64,000 nucleotides of DNA from Acidovorax sp. (GCF_016783915.1 NZ_JADHVT010000002.1:47428-111427), one strand, 5' to 3'. Positions 24,067 through 34,635 are shown, counted from the first letter of the stretch. Notes: generated by a model not told the origin, from the sequence alone. A program made the numbers and translations.

Positions 24067-24690
24067 TCAAAGCTGCTGGCGCTGGTGCAGGTCCGCCAAC
24101 AGCCTGGCAATGCCTTCAGGGGGCAGGATGTGGTCAACCGCCAAGGCCGCGATGGCCGCCTGCGGCATGGTGGGCATGCTGGCGCTGGCGGGGTCTTGCA
24201 CGATCGTGAGGCCGCCCGCCGCCTGAATGGCTTGCAGGCCGTGCACACCGTCTTCGTTGGCGCCCGACAGCAGGATGCCCACCAGCCGGGGGCCGTAGTG
24301 GTCTGCCGCCGATTCGAACAGCACGTCGATGGAGGGGCGGGAAAAATGCAGAGGGGCGTCCAGCGACAGCCCCACATGCGGTCCCTGGGGCCCGGCATCG
24401 ACCAGCAGGTGGTAGTCCGGGGGCGCAAAGCTGACCGAGCCTGGCGTGATGGCGTCCTTGTCCTGCGCCTCTCGCAGCGCCAGGGCGCAGCGGGGCTGGA
24501 AGATATCCACCAGCAGGCTGCGCCGGTCCCGGGGCAGGTGCAGCACGACCAGAACCGCAGCCTGCAGTGTGGTGGGCAGCGCGGGCAGCAGCTGCAAGAG
24601 GGCATCAATACCGCCCGAAGAGCCACCCACCACGACGGCGTGGTAGCCCCCCGGTGGCGATGGCCTTGGCGCTAGGGCGGGGCTGGTCAT
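24067..24690 (-). CDS. cheB: CheB-type methylesterase, stand-alone catalytic domain
   Basis: VVVGGSSGGIDALLQLLPALP; VLHLPRDR; LLSGANEDG; no receiver domain. Confidence 0.85.
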   Translation of the reverse strand: MTSPALAPRPSPPGGYHAVVVGGSSGGIDALLQLLPALPTTLQAAVLVVLHLPRDRRSLLVDIFQPRCALALREAQDKDAITPGSVSFAPPDYHLLVDAGPQGPHVGLSLDAPLHFSRPSIDVLFESAADHYGPRLVGILLSGANEDGVHGLQAIQAAGGLTIVQDPASASMPTMPQAAIAALAVDHILPPEGIARLLADLHQRQQL

Positions 24691-25523
24691 CGTCCGGCCC
24701 TTTTTCGGTAGATGCGGTCCTCCAGCACGAAGTCCTCGAAGGCATCGGTGTGCGCAGAAAACCGCAATGACTCCTTGGAGCCCAGGCCCAGGAAGCCCCG
24801 GTGGCACAGCGACTCGCGGAACAACCCGAGTGCACGGTTCTGCAGGTCGCGCTCGAAGTAGATGAGCACATTGCGGCAGGACACCAGATGAACCTCGGCA
24901 AACACGCTGTCGGTGGCCAGGCTGTGGTCAGAGAACACCATGTGCTCGCGCAAGCCCTTGTCGAACACCACGCGGCCATAGCCGGCAGCGTAGTAGTCCG
25001 ACAACGAACTGCGTGCGCCGGATCGCGCATGGTTCTCGGTAAAAGCCGCCACCCGCGACACGTCGAACACTCCAGACTCTGCCGCGCGCAGCGCGTGCGG
25101 GTTGATGTCCGTGGCGTAGATCAGCGTGCGGTCCAGCAGGCCTTCTTCCTGCAGCAGGATGGCCAGCGAATAAACCTCTTCTCCCGCGCTGCACCCGGCC
25201 ACCCAGACCTTGAGCGACGGGTAGGTGCGCAGCAGCGGCACCACCTCCTGGCGCAGCGCCTGAAAGTAGCTGGGGTCGCGGAACATGTCGCTCACCTGCA
25301 CGGTGAGGTATTCGAGCAGCGCAGGGAACACGGCAGGCTCGTGCAAGACGCGGTCTTGCAGCTGCGACAGCGTCTTGCAGTCGAACTGGACCAGCGCCGA
25401 CGCCAGCCGCCGCTTGAGCGACGCCTGCGCGTAGCCCCGGAAGTCGTAGTGGTAGCGGTGGTAGATGGCATCGATCAGCAGGCGCTGCTCAATGTCTGCG
25501 GTGCGGGCCTTGCGATGGGGCAT
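24687..25523 (-). CDS. cheR: CheR-type protein-glutamate O-methyltransferase
   Basis: RGYAQASLKRRL; VWVAGCSAGEEVYSLAILL; ATDINPHAL. Confidence 0.92.
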   Translation of the reverse strand: MPHRKARTADIEQRLLIDAIYHRYHYDFRGYAQASLKRRLASALVQFDCKTLSQLQDRVLHEPAVFPALLEYLTVQVSDMFRDPSYFQALRQEVVPLLRTYPSLKVWVAGCSAGEEVYSLAILLQEEGLLDRTLIYATDINPHALRAAESGVFDVSRVAAFTENHARSGARSSLSDYYAAGYGRVVFDKGLREHMVFSDHSLATDSVFAEVHLVSCRNVLIYFERDLQNRALGLFRESLCHRGFLGLGSKESLRFSAHTDAFEDFVLEDRIYRKRAGR

Positions 25524-25531
25524 GGCGGGGC

Positions 25532-28500
25532 CTACTTGGGCATCCACACCCGCACCAGGGACAGCAGCTTCTCCACGTCCAGCGGTTTGGCGATGTAATC
25601 ATTGGCCCCGGCGGCCAGGCATTTTTCCTGGTCGTCCTTCATGGCCTTGGCGGTCAGCGCGATGATGGGCAGGCGGCGCCACTCGGGGCGGTTGCGGATC
25701 TCGCGCATGGCGGTGTAGCCGTCCATCTCCGGCATCATGATGTCCATCAGCACCAGGTCAATCGCAGGGTGGCCGCCGCTGCCGGCGCGCTCCAGCGCCT
25801 GCAGGGCCTCCAGGCCGTTGCGCGCAATCTCCACGCGGATGCCGGTGGGCTCCAGGATGCTGGAGAGCGCAAACACGTTGCGCACATCGTCTTCCACCAC
25901 CAGCACGTTGCGGCCTTCCAGGGCAGTCTCGCGGTTGCGGGCCACCTGCAGCATCTGGCGGTGCTCGGCCGACAGCTCCGACTCCACCTGGTGCAGGAAC
26001 AGCGTGACCTCGTCGAGCAGCCGCTCGGGGGAGCGGGCGTCCTTGATGATGATGGACTTGGAGAACCGGCGCAGCTGCTGCTCCTCGTCGCGCGACAGGG
26101 CGCGGCCTGTGTACACGATGACGGGCGGGAAGGAGACGCCGTCCTGCTCCGTCATCTGCTGCAGCAATTCGTAGCCGCTCAGGTCGGGCAGGTTCAGGTC
26201 CATCACCATGCAGTCAAAGGTGGAGCCGCGCAGGTGCGCCAGCGCCTCGGCTGCCGTGCCGGCGCCCACGATCTCCACGTCGTCGTTGGTGAGCAGGTGG
26301 CGCACGCTCTCGCGCTGGCGTTCGTCGTCTTCCACCACCAGCACGCGCCGCAGGTTCTGGGTGAACTTGGCTTCCAGCCGCTGCAGGGCATGCACCAGTT
26401 CGTCGCGCTTGACGGGCTTGAGGGCGTAGCCCACGGCGCCCCGACCCAAGGCTTCTTGCGAGTAGTCGGCCACCGAGACCACATGCACCGGGATGTGGCG
26501 CGTGTCCGGGTTGCGCTTGAGCTGGTCGAGCACGCCCAGGCCCGAGAAGTCGGGCAGGTTCACATCCAGCACGATGGCGCTGGGCAAGCTGTGCACCGCA
26601 TACGCCAGGCCGTCGGCGGCGTTGTGGGCCAGGTGGCAATCAAAGTCCATCTCGCCGGCCAGGTCGCTCAGGATCTGCGCAAAGCGCTCGTCGTCCTCAA
26701 TCACCAGAATGCTGCGGGCGCTCGCGCGGCGCGGGGCTGGCGACGCGAGAGGCGCCGCTGACGGTGGCAACGCAGGGGTAAAAGGAGCAGGGGCGACGAC
26801 CGGTGCAGGCGCGCGAGCAGGTACTGCGGCAGCCAGCGGCGCCGTAGGTTCTGCTTCCGGCGACGAAGGCACCAGCTTCTGGGGCAGCACCAGGGTGAAG
26901 ACGCTGCCCTCACCCGGCGTGCTGTGAACGTGGATGGACCCACCCAGCAGCTGCGCCAGGTCGCGCGAGATCGACAGGCCCAGACCCGTGCCGCCGTATT
27001 TGCGATGGGTGCTGCCATCGGCCTGGCGGAAGGCTTCGAAAATCAGCTCCTGCTGGTGCGCCGGGATGCCGATGCCCGTGTCCTTGACGGCAAACGACAG
27101 CGTGTCGTCCGGGTTGCGCGACACATGCAGCGCCACCGAGCCTTTCTCGGTGAACTTGAGCGCGTTGGACAGCAGGTTCTTGAGCACCTGCCCCAGGCGC
27201 TGCGGGTCGGTGTCCAGCGTGGCGGGTGCGTCGGGTGCGACGGTGGCCGTGAGTGTCAGGCCCTTCTCTTGCGCCAGCGGGCGCAGCGGGTCGATCAGGG
27301 TTTGCAGGGCCTTGGACAGCGTCACCGTTTCCACCGACACGGTGGCCTGGCCAGCCTCGATCTTGGACAGGTCGAGGATGTCGTTGATGAGTGCCAGCAG
27401 GTCGTTGCCCGCCGCGTAGATGGTCTGCGCGTACTTCACCTGGTCGGCGCTCAGGTTGCCCGGCTTGTTGTCTGCCAACAGCTTGGCCAGGATCAGGGTG
27501 GAGTTGAGCGGTGTGCGCAGCTCGTGGCTCATATTGGCCAGGAACTCGCTCTTGTACTGGCTGGCCAGCTCCAGTTCGCGCGCCTTGTCCGTCATGGCGC
27601 TTTGGGCGCGCAGCAGTTGCTCGCGCTGGTATTCCAGCTGCTGGGTCTGCGCCTCCAGGTGGGCGTTGGTCTGCTCCAGCTCGGTCTGCTGCACCTCCAT
27701 CTGGGCCTGCGACTCTTGCAAGATGCGGCTTTGCTGCTCCAGCTCCTCGTTGCTCACACGCAGCTCTTCTTGCTGGGTCTGCAGCTCCTCGGACTGGCGC
27801 TGGGTTTCTTCCAGCAAGGCTTCGAGCCGGTTGCGGTCGATGCCCGCGCGCACGGCCACTGCCAGCATCTGCGAGGCGCGTTCCATCAGGGTGCGCTCGG
27901 GCTCGGTCACCGGGCGATGAAAGCCCAGTTCGATCACGGCAAACACTTCGCCGTTCTCGATGGCGGGGGCCAGCAGCAGCTCGGTTGGCGCGGACTGGCC
28001 GGTGCTGGACGACACCATCAGGTGCCCGGCGGGCACATCGCGCACATGCAGCATCTGGCGCGAGCGCGCGACCTGGCCCACCAGGCCTTCGCCGGGCAGC
28101 AGGCGCTGCTCCAGCCGTTCGCGGGGCAGGGCGTAGCCACCAAACAGGGTGAGTGCGCCGTTGCAGTCGGCCACATAGCCTGCCCCCACAGCCGCGCGCA
28201 GGTATTGCGCCAGGTATTCAAGCGTGAGCTGGCCCAGGTCCTCCAGCCGGTGGTCGCCCTGGATGCGCTGGCTCAGCCCGTTGAGGCCGGCCGCCACCCA
28301 CGACTGCTGCGCCTTGAGGCGGTACTCCCGTGCATTGGCGGCAGCCGACAGGCAGATGAGCACCAGCAGCACGAACGAGCCGCCCCAGGAGTAGTAGGTG
28401 GACATCGAGGCGGCCTCTACCCACTGCTTGCGGTCACTTTCCAGCTGCTGGTTCAGCAGCGTGGACAGGTCCGATGCCAGGTCGCGGATGCGGTCCATCA

Positions 28501-28975
28501 GCACCCTGCCGGCATCACTGCGGGTTACGGCCACGGCGGCCTCCTGGCCCTTTGAACGGCGCAGTTCAATGGTCTCGCCCAGCTCGCGCAGTTTTTCGTG
28601 GCGCAGGTCATCGATCTGCAGCACCAGGCGGCGCTGCACGGCGCTGTCGTTCGTCAGCTCCTTGAGGCGCGCCATGTTGCGCTCCATGGCGCCCAGAGAC
28701 AGGTTGTAAGGCTGCAGATAGGTGTCGTCCCCCGTGAGCAGATAGCCGCGTTGCCCGGTCTCGGCGTCTTTCAGCGAGGACACGAACAGGTTGAGGTGGC
28801 GCATGGTCACCGTGGTTTCGTCCATGGCTTCCACCGCTTGCGCCCGCACCTGGGCGGTGCGGAAGTTCACCAGCGCGATCAGCACCGTGGCGAGGGCGGC
28901 AATCACAAATCCCACCAGCATTCCGCGGGGAACAGCAAAACGCTTGGCGGCCTGGGAGGTCGATGTATGGGGCAT
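25532..28975 (-). CDS. Large hybrid sensor kinase (CHASE3-like, GAF, HisKA, HATPase, three receiver domains)
   Basis: MSHELRTPLNSTLILAKLL; GTGLGLSISRDLAQLLGG; three receiver modules in C-terminal half. Confidence 0.93.
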   Translation of the reverse strand: MPHTSTSQAAKRFAVPRGMLVGFVIAALATVLIALVNFRTAQVRAQAVEAMDETTVTMRHLNLFVSSLKDAETGQRGYLLTGDDTYLQPYNLSLGAMERNMARLKELTNDSAVQRRLVLQIDDLRHEKLRELGETIELRRSKGQEAAVAVTRSDAGRVLMDRIRDLASDLSTLLNQQLESDRKQWVEAASMSTYYSWGGSFVLLVLICLSAAANAREYRLKAQQSWVAAGLNGLSQRIQGDHRLEDLGQLTLEYLAQYLRAAVGAGYVADCNGALTLFGGYALPRERLEQRLLPGEGLVGQVARSRQMLHVRDVPAGHLMVSSSTGQSAPTELLLAPAIENGEVFAVIELGFHRPVTEPERTLMERASQMLAVAVRAGIDRNRLEALLEETQRQSEELQTQQEELRVSNEELEQQSRILQESQAQMEVQQTELEQTNAHLEAQTQQLEYQREQLLRAQSAMTDKARELELASQYKSEFLANMSHELRTPLNSTLILAKLLADNKPGNLSADQVKYAQTIYAAGNDLLALINDILDLSKIEAGQATVSVETVTLSKALQTLIDPLRPLAQEKGLTLTATVAPDAPATLDTDPQRLGQVLKNLLSNALKFTEKGSVALHVSRNPDDTLSFAVKDTGIGIPAHQQELIFEAFRQADGSTHRKYGGTGLGLSISRDLAQLLGGSIHVHSTPGEGSVFTLVLPQKLVPSSPEAEPTAPLAAAVPARAPAPVVAPAPFTPALPPSAAPLASPAPRRASARSILVIEDDERFAQILSDLAGEMDFDCHLAHNAADGLAYAVHSLPSAIVLDVNLPDFSGLGVLDQLKRNPDTRHIPVHVVSVADYSQEALGRGAVGYALKPVKRDELVHALQRLEAKFTQNLRRVLVVEDDERQRESVRHLLTNDDVEIVGAGTAAEALAHLRGSTFDCMVMDLNLPDLSGYELLQQMTEQDGVSFPPVIVYTGRALSRDEEQQLRRFSKSIIIKDARSPERLLDEVTLFLHQVESELSAEHRQMLQVARNRETALEGRNVLVVEDDVRNVFALSSILEPTGIRVEIARNGLEALQALERAGSGGHPAIDLVLMDIMMPEMDGYTAMREIRNRPEWRRLPIIALTAKAMKDDQEKCLAAGANDYIAKPLDVEKLLSLVRVWMPK

Positions 28976-29180
28976 GCGTTGAGGCCCCAAAAGGGCGGGT
29001 GCGTTGGGGGAGGACCGAAGACTGTAACGGGTTTTACGCGCAAGTAGGGCGCTGTTGCTTTGCCTGGGCGTGGTGCGCGATGGTCGGCGGCGCTGCTGCT
29101 ACATTCGGTGCGCCCGTGGTCCCCCACCCGTAGCAGCGCACTGCTGCCGAGCCTCTTTTTTTGCTTTCGATCGCCCCACC

Positions 29181-30074
29181 ATGTCGCCGCACCCTGTCAC
29201 TGCTCGGAGTCGTTCTTCGCTCTACCTCGACCTGATCCGCTGGGACCGCCCTGCAGGCTGGCTGGTGTGCCTGTGGCCCACGCTGTCTGCGCTGTGGGTC
29301 GCAGCCGATGGATTTCCAGGTTGGCACTTGCTGGCCGTATTCGTGCTGGGCACTTTCTTTATGCGCAGCGCGGGCTGCTGTGTGAACGATGTGGCCGACC
29401 GCGACTTTGACAAACACGTCAAGCGCACGGCGCAGCGCCCGGTCACGACCGGAGCCGTGTCGGTGAAGGAGGCGCTGGGCCTGGGCGCCGTGCTGGCGCT
29501 GGTGTCGTTTGGCCTGGTGCTCACCACCAACACTGCCGCCATCCTCTGGTCTGTGCCCGCCGTGCTGGTGGCCATTGCCTACCCTTTCACCAAACGCATC
29601 ATTTCCATGCCCCAGGCAGTGCTGGGCATTGCGTTCAACTTCGGCATCGTCATCGCCTTTGCCGCCGTGCAAGGCAGCGTGCCTGCGGTGGCGTGGTGGA
29701 TGTGGCTGGGCAACATGTTCTGGGTGCTGGCCTACGACACCGAATACGCCATGGTGGACCGCGACGACGACCTCAAGATCGGCATCAAGACCTCGGCCAT
29801 CACCCTCGGGCGGCTGGATGTGGCCGCCATCGCGGTGTTTTATCTGCTTTTCTTGAGTATTTGGGCGGTAGCGCTACAACCGTATGCCTTGGGTGCTATT
29901 TTTTATGTAGCGGTTACAGTGGCGCTGGCCCAGGCCGTGTGGCACTTCACCCTGATCCGCACACGCACCCGCGAGGGCTGCTTCAAGGCGTTCCGCATCA
30001 ACCACTGGCTGGGTGCCACGGTGTTTGCGGGCATTGCGGGTAGCTATCTGGTGCGGGCGGTACTCACAAATTAA
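29181..30074 (+). CDS. ubiA: 4-hydroxybenzoate polyprenyltransferase
   Basis: [54 protein letters not shown]. Confidence 0.95.
   Translation: MSPHPVTARSRSSLYLDLIRWDRPAGWLVCLWPTLSALWVAADGFPGWHLLAVFVLGTFFMRSAGCCVNDVADRDFDKHVKRTAQRPVTTGAVSVKEALGLGAVLALVSFGLVLTTNTAAILWSVPAVLVAIAYPFTKRIISMPQAVLGIAFNFGIVIAFAAVQGSVPAVAWWMWLGNMFWVLAYDTEYAMVDRDDDLKIGIKTSAITLGRLDVAAIAVFYLLFLSIWAVALQPYALGAIFYVAVTVALAQAVWHFTLIRTRTREGCFKAFRINHWLGATVFAGIAGSYLVRAVLTN
29855..29912 (-). repeat. Dispersed repeat, copy C, inside ubiA
   Basis: Reverse complement reads aaaaaatagcacccaaggcatacggttgtagcgctaccgcccaaa. Confidence 0.6.
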
Positions 30075-30115
30075 TAGCAGTCAGCGCTTGATCGACTAGC
30101 GCTACTGCCCCAAAA
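30068..30115 (+). repeat. Dispersed repeat, copy D, between convergent ubiA and proC
   Basis: aaattaatagcagtcagcgcttgatcgactagcgctactgccccaaaac. Confidence 0.75.
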
Positions 30116-30117
30116 CA

Positions 30118-30954
30118 TCAAGATCCGAACTCGTTGCCGAGTTCGTTGGCACGCTTTTCGGCGGCGCGCATGGCAGCTTCGAACGCCTGCGACACGCCGC
30201 TGGCTTCCATCGACTGCAGCGCGGCATAGGTGGTGCCGCCCTTGGAGGTGACGCGTTCACGCAGCACGGCCGGGGGTTCATGGGAGCGGCGGGCCAGCTC
30301 CGAGGCGCCCACAAAGGTGCCCACGGCCAGCTGGTGCGCCTGCGCCTCGCTCAGGCCCATGCCCACACCAGCGCGCGTCATGGCTTCGAGGAAATAGAAC
30401 ACATAGGCCGGGCCCGAGCCCGAGAGGGCGGTGACAGCGTCGAGCTGCGTTTCGCTTTCCACCCAAAGGAACTCGCCGGTGGACGCCATGATGGCTTCCA
30501 CACTCTGGCGCTCGGCGTTGGTCACGGCGGGGCGCGCGTAGATCGCGCTCATGCCCTTGCCCACCAGCGCGGGCGTGTTGGGCATGGTGCGCACGATGCG
30601 CTCGGTGCCCAGCCACTGGGCGATGCTGTCCGAGCGGATGCCCGCCGCCACGCTCAGGTGCAGGGCCTGCTGGGTGTGTGCCTTGGCCTGCGCGGCGGCG
30701 TCCTTGAAGGTCTGGGGCTTGACGGCCCAGACCACGATGCTTGCGCGCTGCAGCGCTGGGCCCGCCTCGGGCTGAGCGGTGAGACCAAAGTTCTTGAGCA
30801 GCGCCTCGCGTGTAGGGGCGTAGGGCTCGACCACCTCGATCTGGCTGGCCGGGTGGCCCTGGTGGATCAGCCCGCCAATGATGGCGCTGGCCATGTTGCC
30901 GCCGCCAATGAAAGCGATGGTGGGAAGCGAGGGGGATGCGGCGGTTTGGCTCAT
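30118..30954 (-). CDS. proC: Pyrroline-5-carboxylate reductase
   Basis: IAFIGGGNMASAIIGGLI; ALSGSGPAYVFYFLEAM; TSKGGTT. Confidence 0.96.
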   Translation of the reverse strand: MSQTAASPSLPTIAFIGGGNMASAIIGGLIHQGHPASQIEVVEPYAPTREALLKNFGLTAQPEAGPALQRASIVVWAVKPQTFKDAAAQAKAHTQQALHLSVAAGIRSDSIAQWLGTERIVRTMPNTPALVGKGMSAIYARPAVTNAERQSVEAIMASTGEFLWVESETQLDAVTALSGSGPAYVFYFLEAMTRAGVGMGLSEAQAHQLAVGTFVGASELARRSHEPPAVLRERVTSKGGTTYAALQSMEASGVSQAFEAAMRAAEKRANELGNEFGS

Positions 30955-31027
30955 GGGAGGTGCAAGGTGGCAACAACAGGGGCCACGATGGTAGCGCCGC
31001 CGCGTTGCCACCCGGCGCGCGGCGGGT

Positions 31028-32521
31028 TCAATCGGCTGTCGTTTGGCGAACGGCGTGTTCCCAGTTCGCCATCAGCTCCTGCGCACGCGCGCTGCTGAGC
31101 GTGGGCACAAAGCGGCGGTCGGCGCGCCACAACCGCGAGAGTTCATCCGTGCTGCGGTACACGCCGCTTGACAGCCCTGCCAGGTAGGCGGCGCCCAGGG
31201 CGGTGGTCTCGATGACGGCCGGGCGCACCACCGGGATGCCCAGCAGGTCGGCTTGGAACTGCATCAGCAAGTCGTTGATGCAGGCGCCACCGTCCACGCG
31301 CAGTTCGCTCACGGGCGCACCGCCCGCAGCCACTGCGTCGCGGCTCATGGCCAGCAGCAGGGCAGCGCTCTGATAGGCAATGCTTTCGAGCGCTGCGCGC
31401 GCAATGTGGCCCAGTGTGGTGCCACGCGTGAGGCCCGTGATGGTGCCGCGTGCGTCAGGCTTCCAGTAGGGGGCGCCCAGGCCGGTGAAGGCGGGCACCA
31501 TCATCACGCCGCCCGAATCGGGCACGCTTTGGGCCAGTGACTCCACCTCGTTGCTGGTGGAGATGGCGCGCAGGCCGTCGCGCAGCCACTGCACCACTGC
31601 GCCGCCGACAAACACACTGCCTTCCATCGCAAATTCAGGTTGCGCCGTCGCCTGTGCCGCACTGGTGGTGAGCAGGCCGTTCTGCGATGTCTGGAACGTG
31701 CCGCCTGTGTGCATGAGCATGAAGCAGCCTGTGCCATAGGTGTTCTTGGCCATGCCCGCCGTGAAGCAGGCCTGGCCGAACAGCGCGCTTTGCTGGTCAC
31801 CTGCCACGCCGCCAATGCGGATGGCGTGGCCCAGCAGGTCGGCCGCGATGTCGCCAAAGTGGGCGCTGGACGGCAGCACCTCGGGCATCAGCGCCTTGGG
31901 AATACGCAGCAGCGCCAGCAGCTCGTCGTCCCACTGGTTGGTGTGCACATTGAACAGCATGGTGCGCGAGGCGTTGCTCACGTCCGTCACATGCACCTGG
32001 CCGTGGGTGAGCTTCCACATCAGCCAGCTGTCCACCGTGCCAAAGGCCAGCTCACCGCGCTCGGCCGCATCGCGTGCGCCCGGCACATGGTCCAGCAGCC
32101 ATTGCAGCTTGGTGCCCGAGAAGTAGGCGTCCACCAGCAGGCCGGTCTTGGCCTGGATGGTGGCGGCATGGCCTTGTTCGCGCAGCTGGGCGCAGGCGGG
32201 TTCGGCGCGCCGGTCCTGCCACACGATGGCGTGGTGCACGGGCTGCCCGGTTTGGCGGTTCCACAGCACGGTGGTTTCGCGCTGGTTGGTGATGCCGACA
32301 GCGCGTATGTCGCTGGCCGCAATGCCCGCCTTGGCCAGCGCATCGCGTGCGGTAGCGAGCTGGGTGCGCCAGATCTCCAGCGGGTCGTGCTCCACCCAGC
32401 CGGGCTGGGGGTAGATCTGCGGCAGCTCCAGCTGCGCCTGCGCCACGATGTGGCCGCCTTCGTCAAAAACGATGCTGCGGGAGCTGGAGGTGCCTTGGTC
32501 GAGAGCGAGCAGGTAGGTCAT
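31028..32521 (-). CDS. glpK: Glycerol kinase
   Basis: [42 protein letters not shown]. Confidence 0.97.
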   Translation of the reverse strand: MTYLLALDQGTSSSRSIVFDEGGHIVAQAQLELPQIYPQPGWVEHDPLEIWRTQLATARDALAKAGIAASDIRAVGITNQRETTVLWNRQTGQPVHHAIVWQDRRAEPACAQLREQGHAATIQAKTGLLVDAYFSGTKLQWLLDHVPGARDAAERGELAFGTVDSWLMWKLTHGQVHVTDVSNASRTMLFNVHTNQWDDELLALLRIPKALMPEVLPSSAHFGDIAADLLGHAIRIGGVAGDQQSALFGQACFTAGMAKNTYGTGCFMLMHTGGTFQTSQNGLLTTSAAQATAQPEFAMEGSVFVGGAVVQWLRDGLRAISTSNEVESLAQSVPDSGGVMMVPAFTGLGAPYWKPDARGTITGLTRGTTLGHIARAALESIAYQSAALLLAMSRDAVAAGGAPVSELRVDGGACINDLLMQFQADLLGIPVVRPAVIETTALGAAYLAGLSSGVYRSTDELSRLWRADRRFVPTLSSARAQELMANWEHAVRQTTAD

Positions 32522-32542
32522 GAGGGCAAAGGATAGGTGAAG

Positions 32543-33307
32543 CTACGCAGCTACCGTGCAGATGACTTCAGCATCTTGCAGAAGGGCCGGGAAGGGCTCG
32601 GGCGGCGGTGCGTCGGTGAACAGGCGGTCGATCTGCGCCAGCGTGGCCAGCTGCACCATGGCCGGGCGGTTGAACTTGCTGAAGTCGGCCGCCAGCCAGA
32701 CCTCGCGCGCGTGCTCGATGATGGTTTGCGCCACCTTCACTTCGCGGTAGTCGAAGTCGCGCAGCGACCCGTCGGGCTCGATACCCGAAATGCCGATGAG
32801 CGCAATGTCCACCTTGAACTGGCGGATGAAGTCCACGGCGGCTTCGCCCACGATGCCCCGGTCGCGGGCGCGCACCACACCGCCGGCCACGATCACCTCG
32901 CACTCGGGGTTGCCGCTCAGGATGGCCGCCACATTGAGGTTGTTGGTGATCACGCGCAGGCCCCGGTGGTGCAGCAGCGCCTTGGCAATGGCCTCGGTGG
33001 TGGTGCCGATGTTCAGGATCAGCGAGCAGTCGTTGGGCACCTGTTCGGCCACGGCGCGCGCAATGCGCGCCTTGCCTTCGGCATGCAGGTTTTCGCGCTG
33101 GGTGTGCGCCAGGTTCTCCACCGTGGAGCTGGGCACGCGCACGCCGCCATGAAAGCGCGTGAGCAGTCCCGACTCTGCCAGGCGCTGCACATCGCGGCGC
33201 ACCGTCTGCAGTGTGACCCCCAGCGTTTCGGCGAGCTGTTCCACCGTGGCGGACTTGCGCGCGCGCACTTCTTCGAGGAGTTGGAGTTGGCGGGGATTGG
33301 TGTTCAC
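32543..33307 (-). CDS. glpR: DeoR-family glycerol regulon repressor
   Basis: DeoR HTH KSATVEQLAETLGVTLQTVRRDVQRL; adjacent to glpK. Confidence 0.88.
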   Translation of the reverse strand: MNTNPRQLQLLEEVRARKSATVEQLAETLGVTLQTVRRDVQRLAESGLLTRFHGGVRVPSSTVENLAHTQRENLHAEGKARIARAVAEQVPNDCSLILNIGTTTEAIAKALLHHRGLRVITNNLNVAAILSGNPECEVIVAGGVVRARDRGIVGEAAVDFIRQFKVDIALIGISGIEPDGSLRDFDYREVKVAQTIIEHAREVWLAADFSKFNRPAMVQLATLAQIDRLFTDAPPPEPFPALLQDAEVICTVAA

Positions 33308-33347
33308 GGTGGGGTGTTGTGCGCAGTGTTATGTCACCGAATCGTAA

Positions 33348-33475
33348 CGAATCTGAAACATTCGCTTTGGTGGCTGGCGACACGCTAAAGACTGTAAATC
33401 GAACAAAAACGAATTGATTAAGGGTAAACCTTGATTCAATTCGAACAAAAAGGAACAAAAATGAAAAAGTTCGAA
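33348..33475. promoter_or_regulatory. Candidate GlpR operator region with nested inverted and direct repeats
   Basis: CGAAT-n7-ATTCG (33348-33364); TCGAACAAAAA (33399 and 33441); CGAATTGA...TCAATTCG (33410-33443) enclosing AAGGGTAAACCTT. Confidence 0.5.
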
Positions 33476-33542
33476 ATTTGAGGGCTGCCGCGAGTGTGTG
33501 CAGTCCTTTCACACAGGCCCAAGGGCCGGAAGAGGATGCTTC

Positions 33543-34634
33543 ATGCAGCTGGCGTTGGACAGCATCAGCAAAAAAGTCGGGGCGCAGACCTGGCTGTACG
33601 ACATGAATTTGTCGCTGCAGCCCAATGCCGTGACAGTGTTGCTGGGGGCGACCCAGGCGGGCAAGACCAGCCTGATGCGCATCATGGCGGGGCTGGATGT
33701 GCCCACCCATGGACGCGTGTTGGTTGATGGCCGGGACGTGACGGGCACCCCTGTGCGCGACCGCAATGTGGCCATGGTGTACCAACAGTTCATCAACTAC
33801 CCCTCGATGAAGGTGGCGGCCAACATTGCGTCGCCCCTGAAGCTGCGCGGCGAAAAGAACATCGACGCCCGGGTGCGTGAGATCGCAAGCCGCCTGCACA
33901 TCGACATGTTTCTGGACCGCTACCCGGCCGAGCTGTCGGGAGGGCAGCAGCAGCGCGTGGCACTGGCCCGCGCCCTCGCCAAGGGTGCGCCGCTGATGCT
34001 GCTGGACGAACCCCTGGTGAACCTGGACTACAAGCTGCGCGAAGAGCTGCGCGAGGAGCTGACCCAGCTGTTTGCTGCCGGCCAGTCCACTGTGGTTTAT
34101 GCCACTACCGAGCCGGGCGAGGCCCTGCTGCTGGGTGGCTACACCGCCGTACTCGACGAAGGTCAGTTGCTGCAGTACGGCCCGACGGCCGAGGTGTTCC
34201 ACGCGCCCAACTCGCTGCGTGTGGCGCGCGCTTTCAGTGACCCGCCGATGAACCTGATTGCTGCCTCGGCCGCCACTGCCGGTGTCCGCCTGCAGGGCGG
34301 GGTGGAGCTGGCCGTGCACCTGCCGCAAGGTGTGGCCACGGCGGCTGGGCTCACGGTGGGCGTGCGCGCGAGTGCGCTGCGCGTGGTGGCGCGCCAGGGC
34401 GACATCAGCGTGGGTGGGGTGGTGGAGCTGGCGGAAATCTCGGGGTCGGATACCTTTGTGCACGCGACCACACCCTGGGGCGACTTGGTGGCACAGCTGA
34501 CCGGTGTGCATTACTTTGAACTGGGCACGCCCATCACGCTGCACCTGGACCCAGCCCAGGTCTATGTGTTTGGCGCCGACGGCCGACTGGCGTGGGCGCC
34601 TGCGCGGCCTGTTACTGCACAAGGAGGGCGTTGA
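33543..34634 (+). CDS. glpS: Glycerol ABC transporter ATP-binding protein (GlpS-like)
   Basis: Walker A variant GATQAGKTS; intact LSGGQQQRVALARAL signature; in glp cluster. Confidence 0.8.
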   Translation: MQLALDSISKKVGAQTWLYDMNLSLQPNAVTVLLGATQAGKTSLMRIMAGLDVPTHGRVLVDGRDVTGTPVRDRNVAMVYQQFINYPSMKVAANIASPLKLRGEKNIDARVREIASRLHIDMFLDRYPAELSGGQQQRVALARALAKGAPLMLLDEPLVNLDYKLREELREELTQLFAAGQSTVVYATTEPGEALLLGGYTAVLDEGQLLQYGPTAEVFHAPNSLRVARAFSDPPMNLIAASAATAGVRLQGGVELAVHLPQGVATAAGLTVGVRASALRVVARQGDISVGGVVELAEISGSDTFVHATTPWGDLVAQLTGVHYFELGTPITLHLDPAQVYVFGADGRLAWAPARPVTAQGGR

Positions 34635-34635
34635 G

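Noticed and set aside
33461-33481. Micro-ORF ATG AAA AAG TTC GAA ATT TGA (MKKFEI) before glpS
   Set aside because: Only six codons, overlaps the putative operator repeats; likely coincidental.
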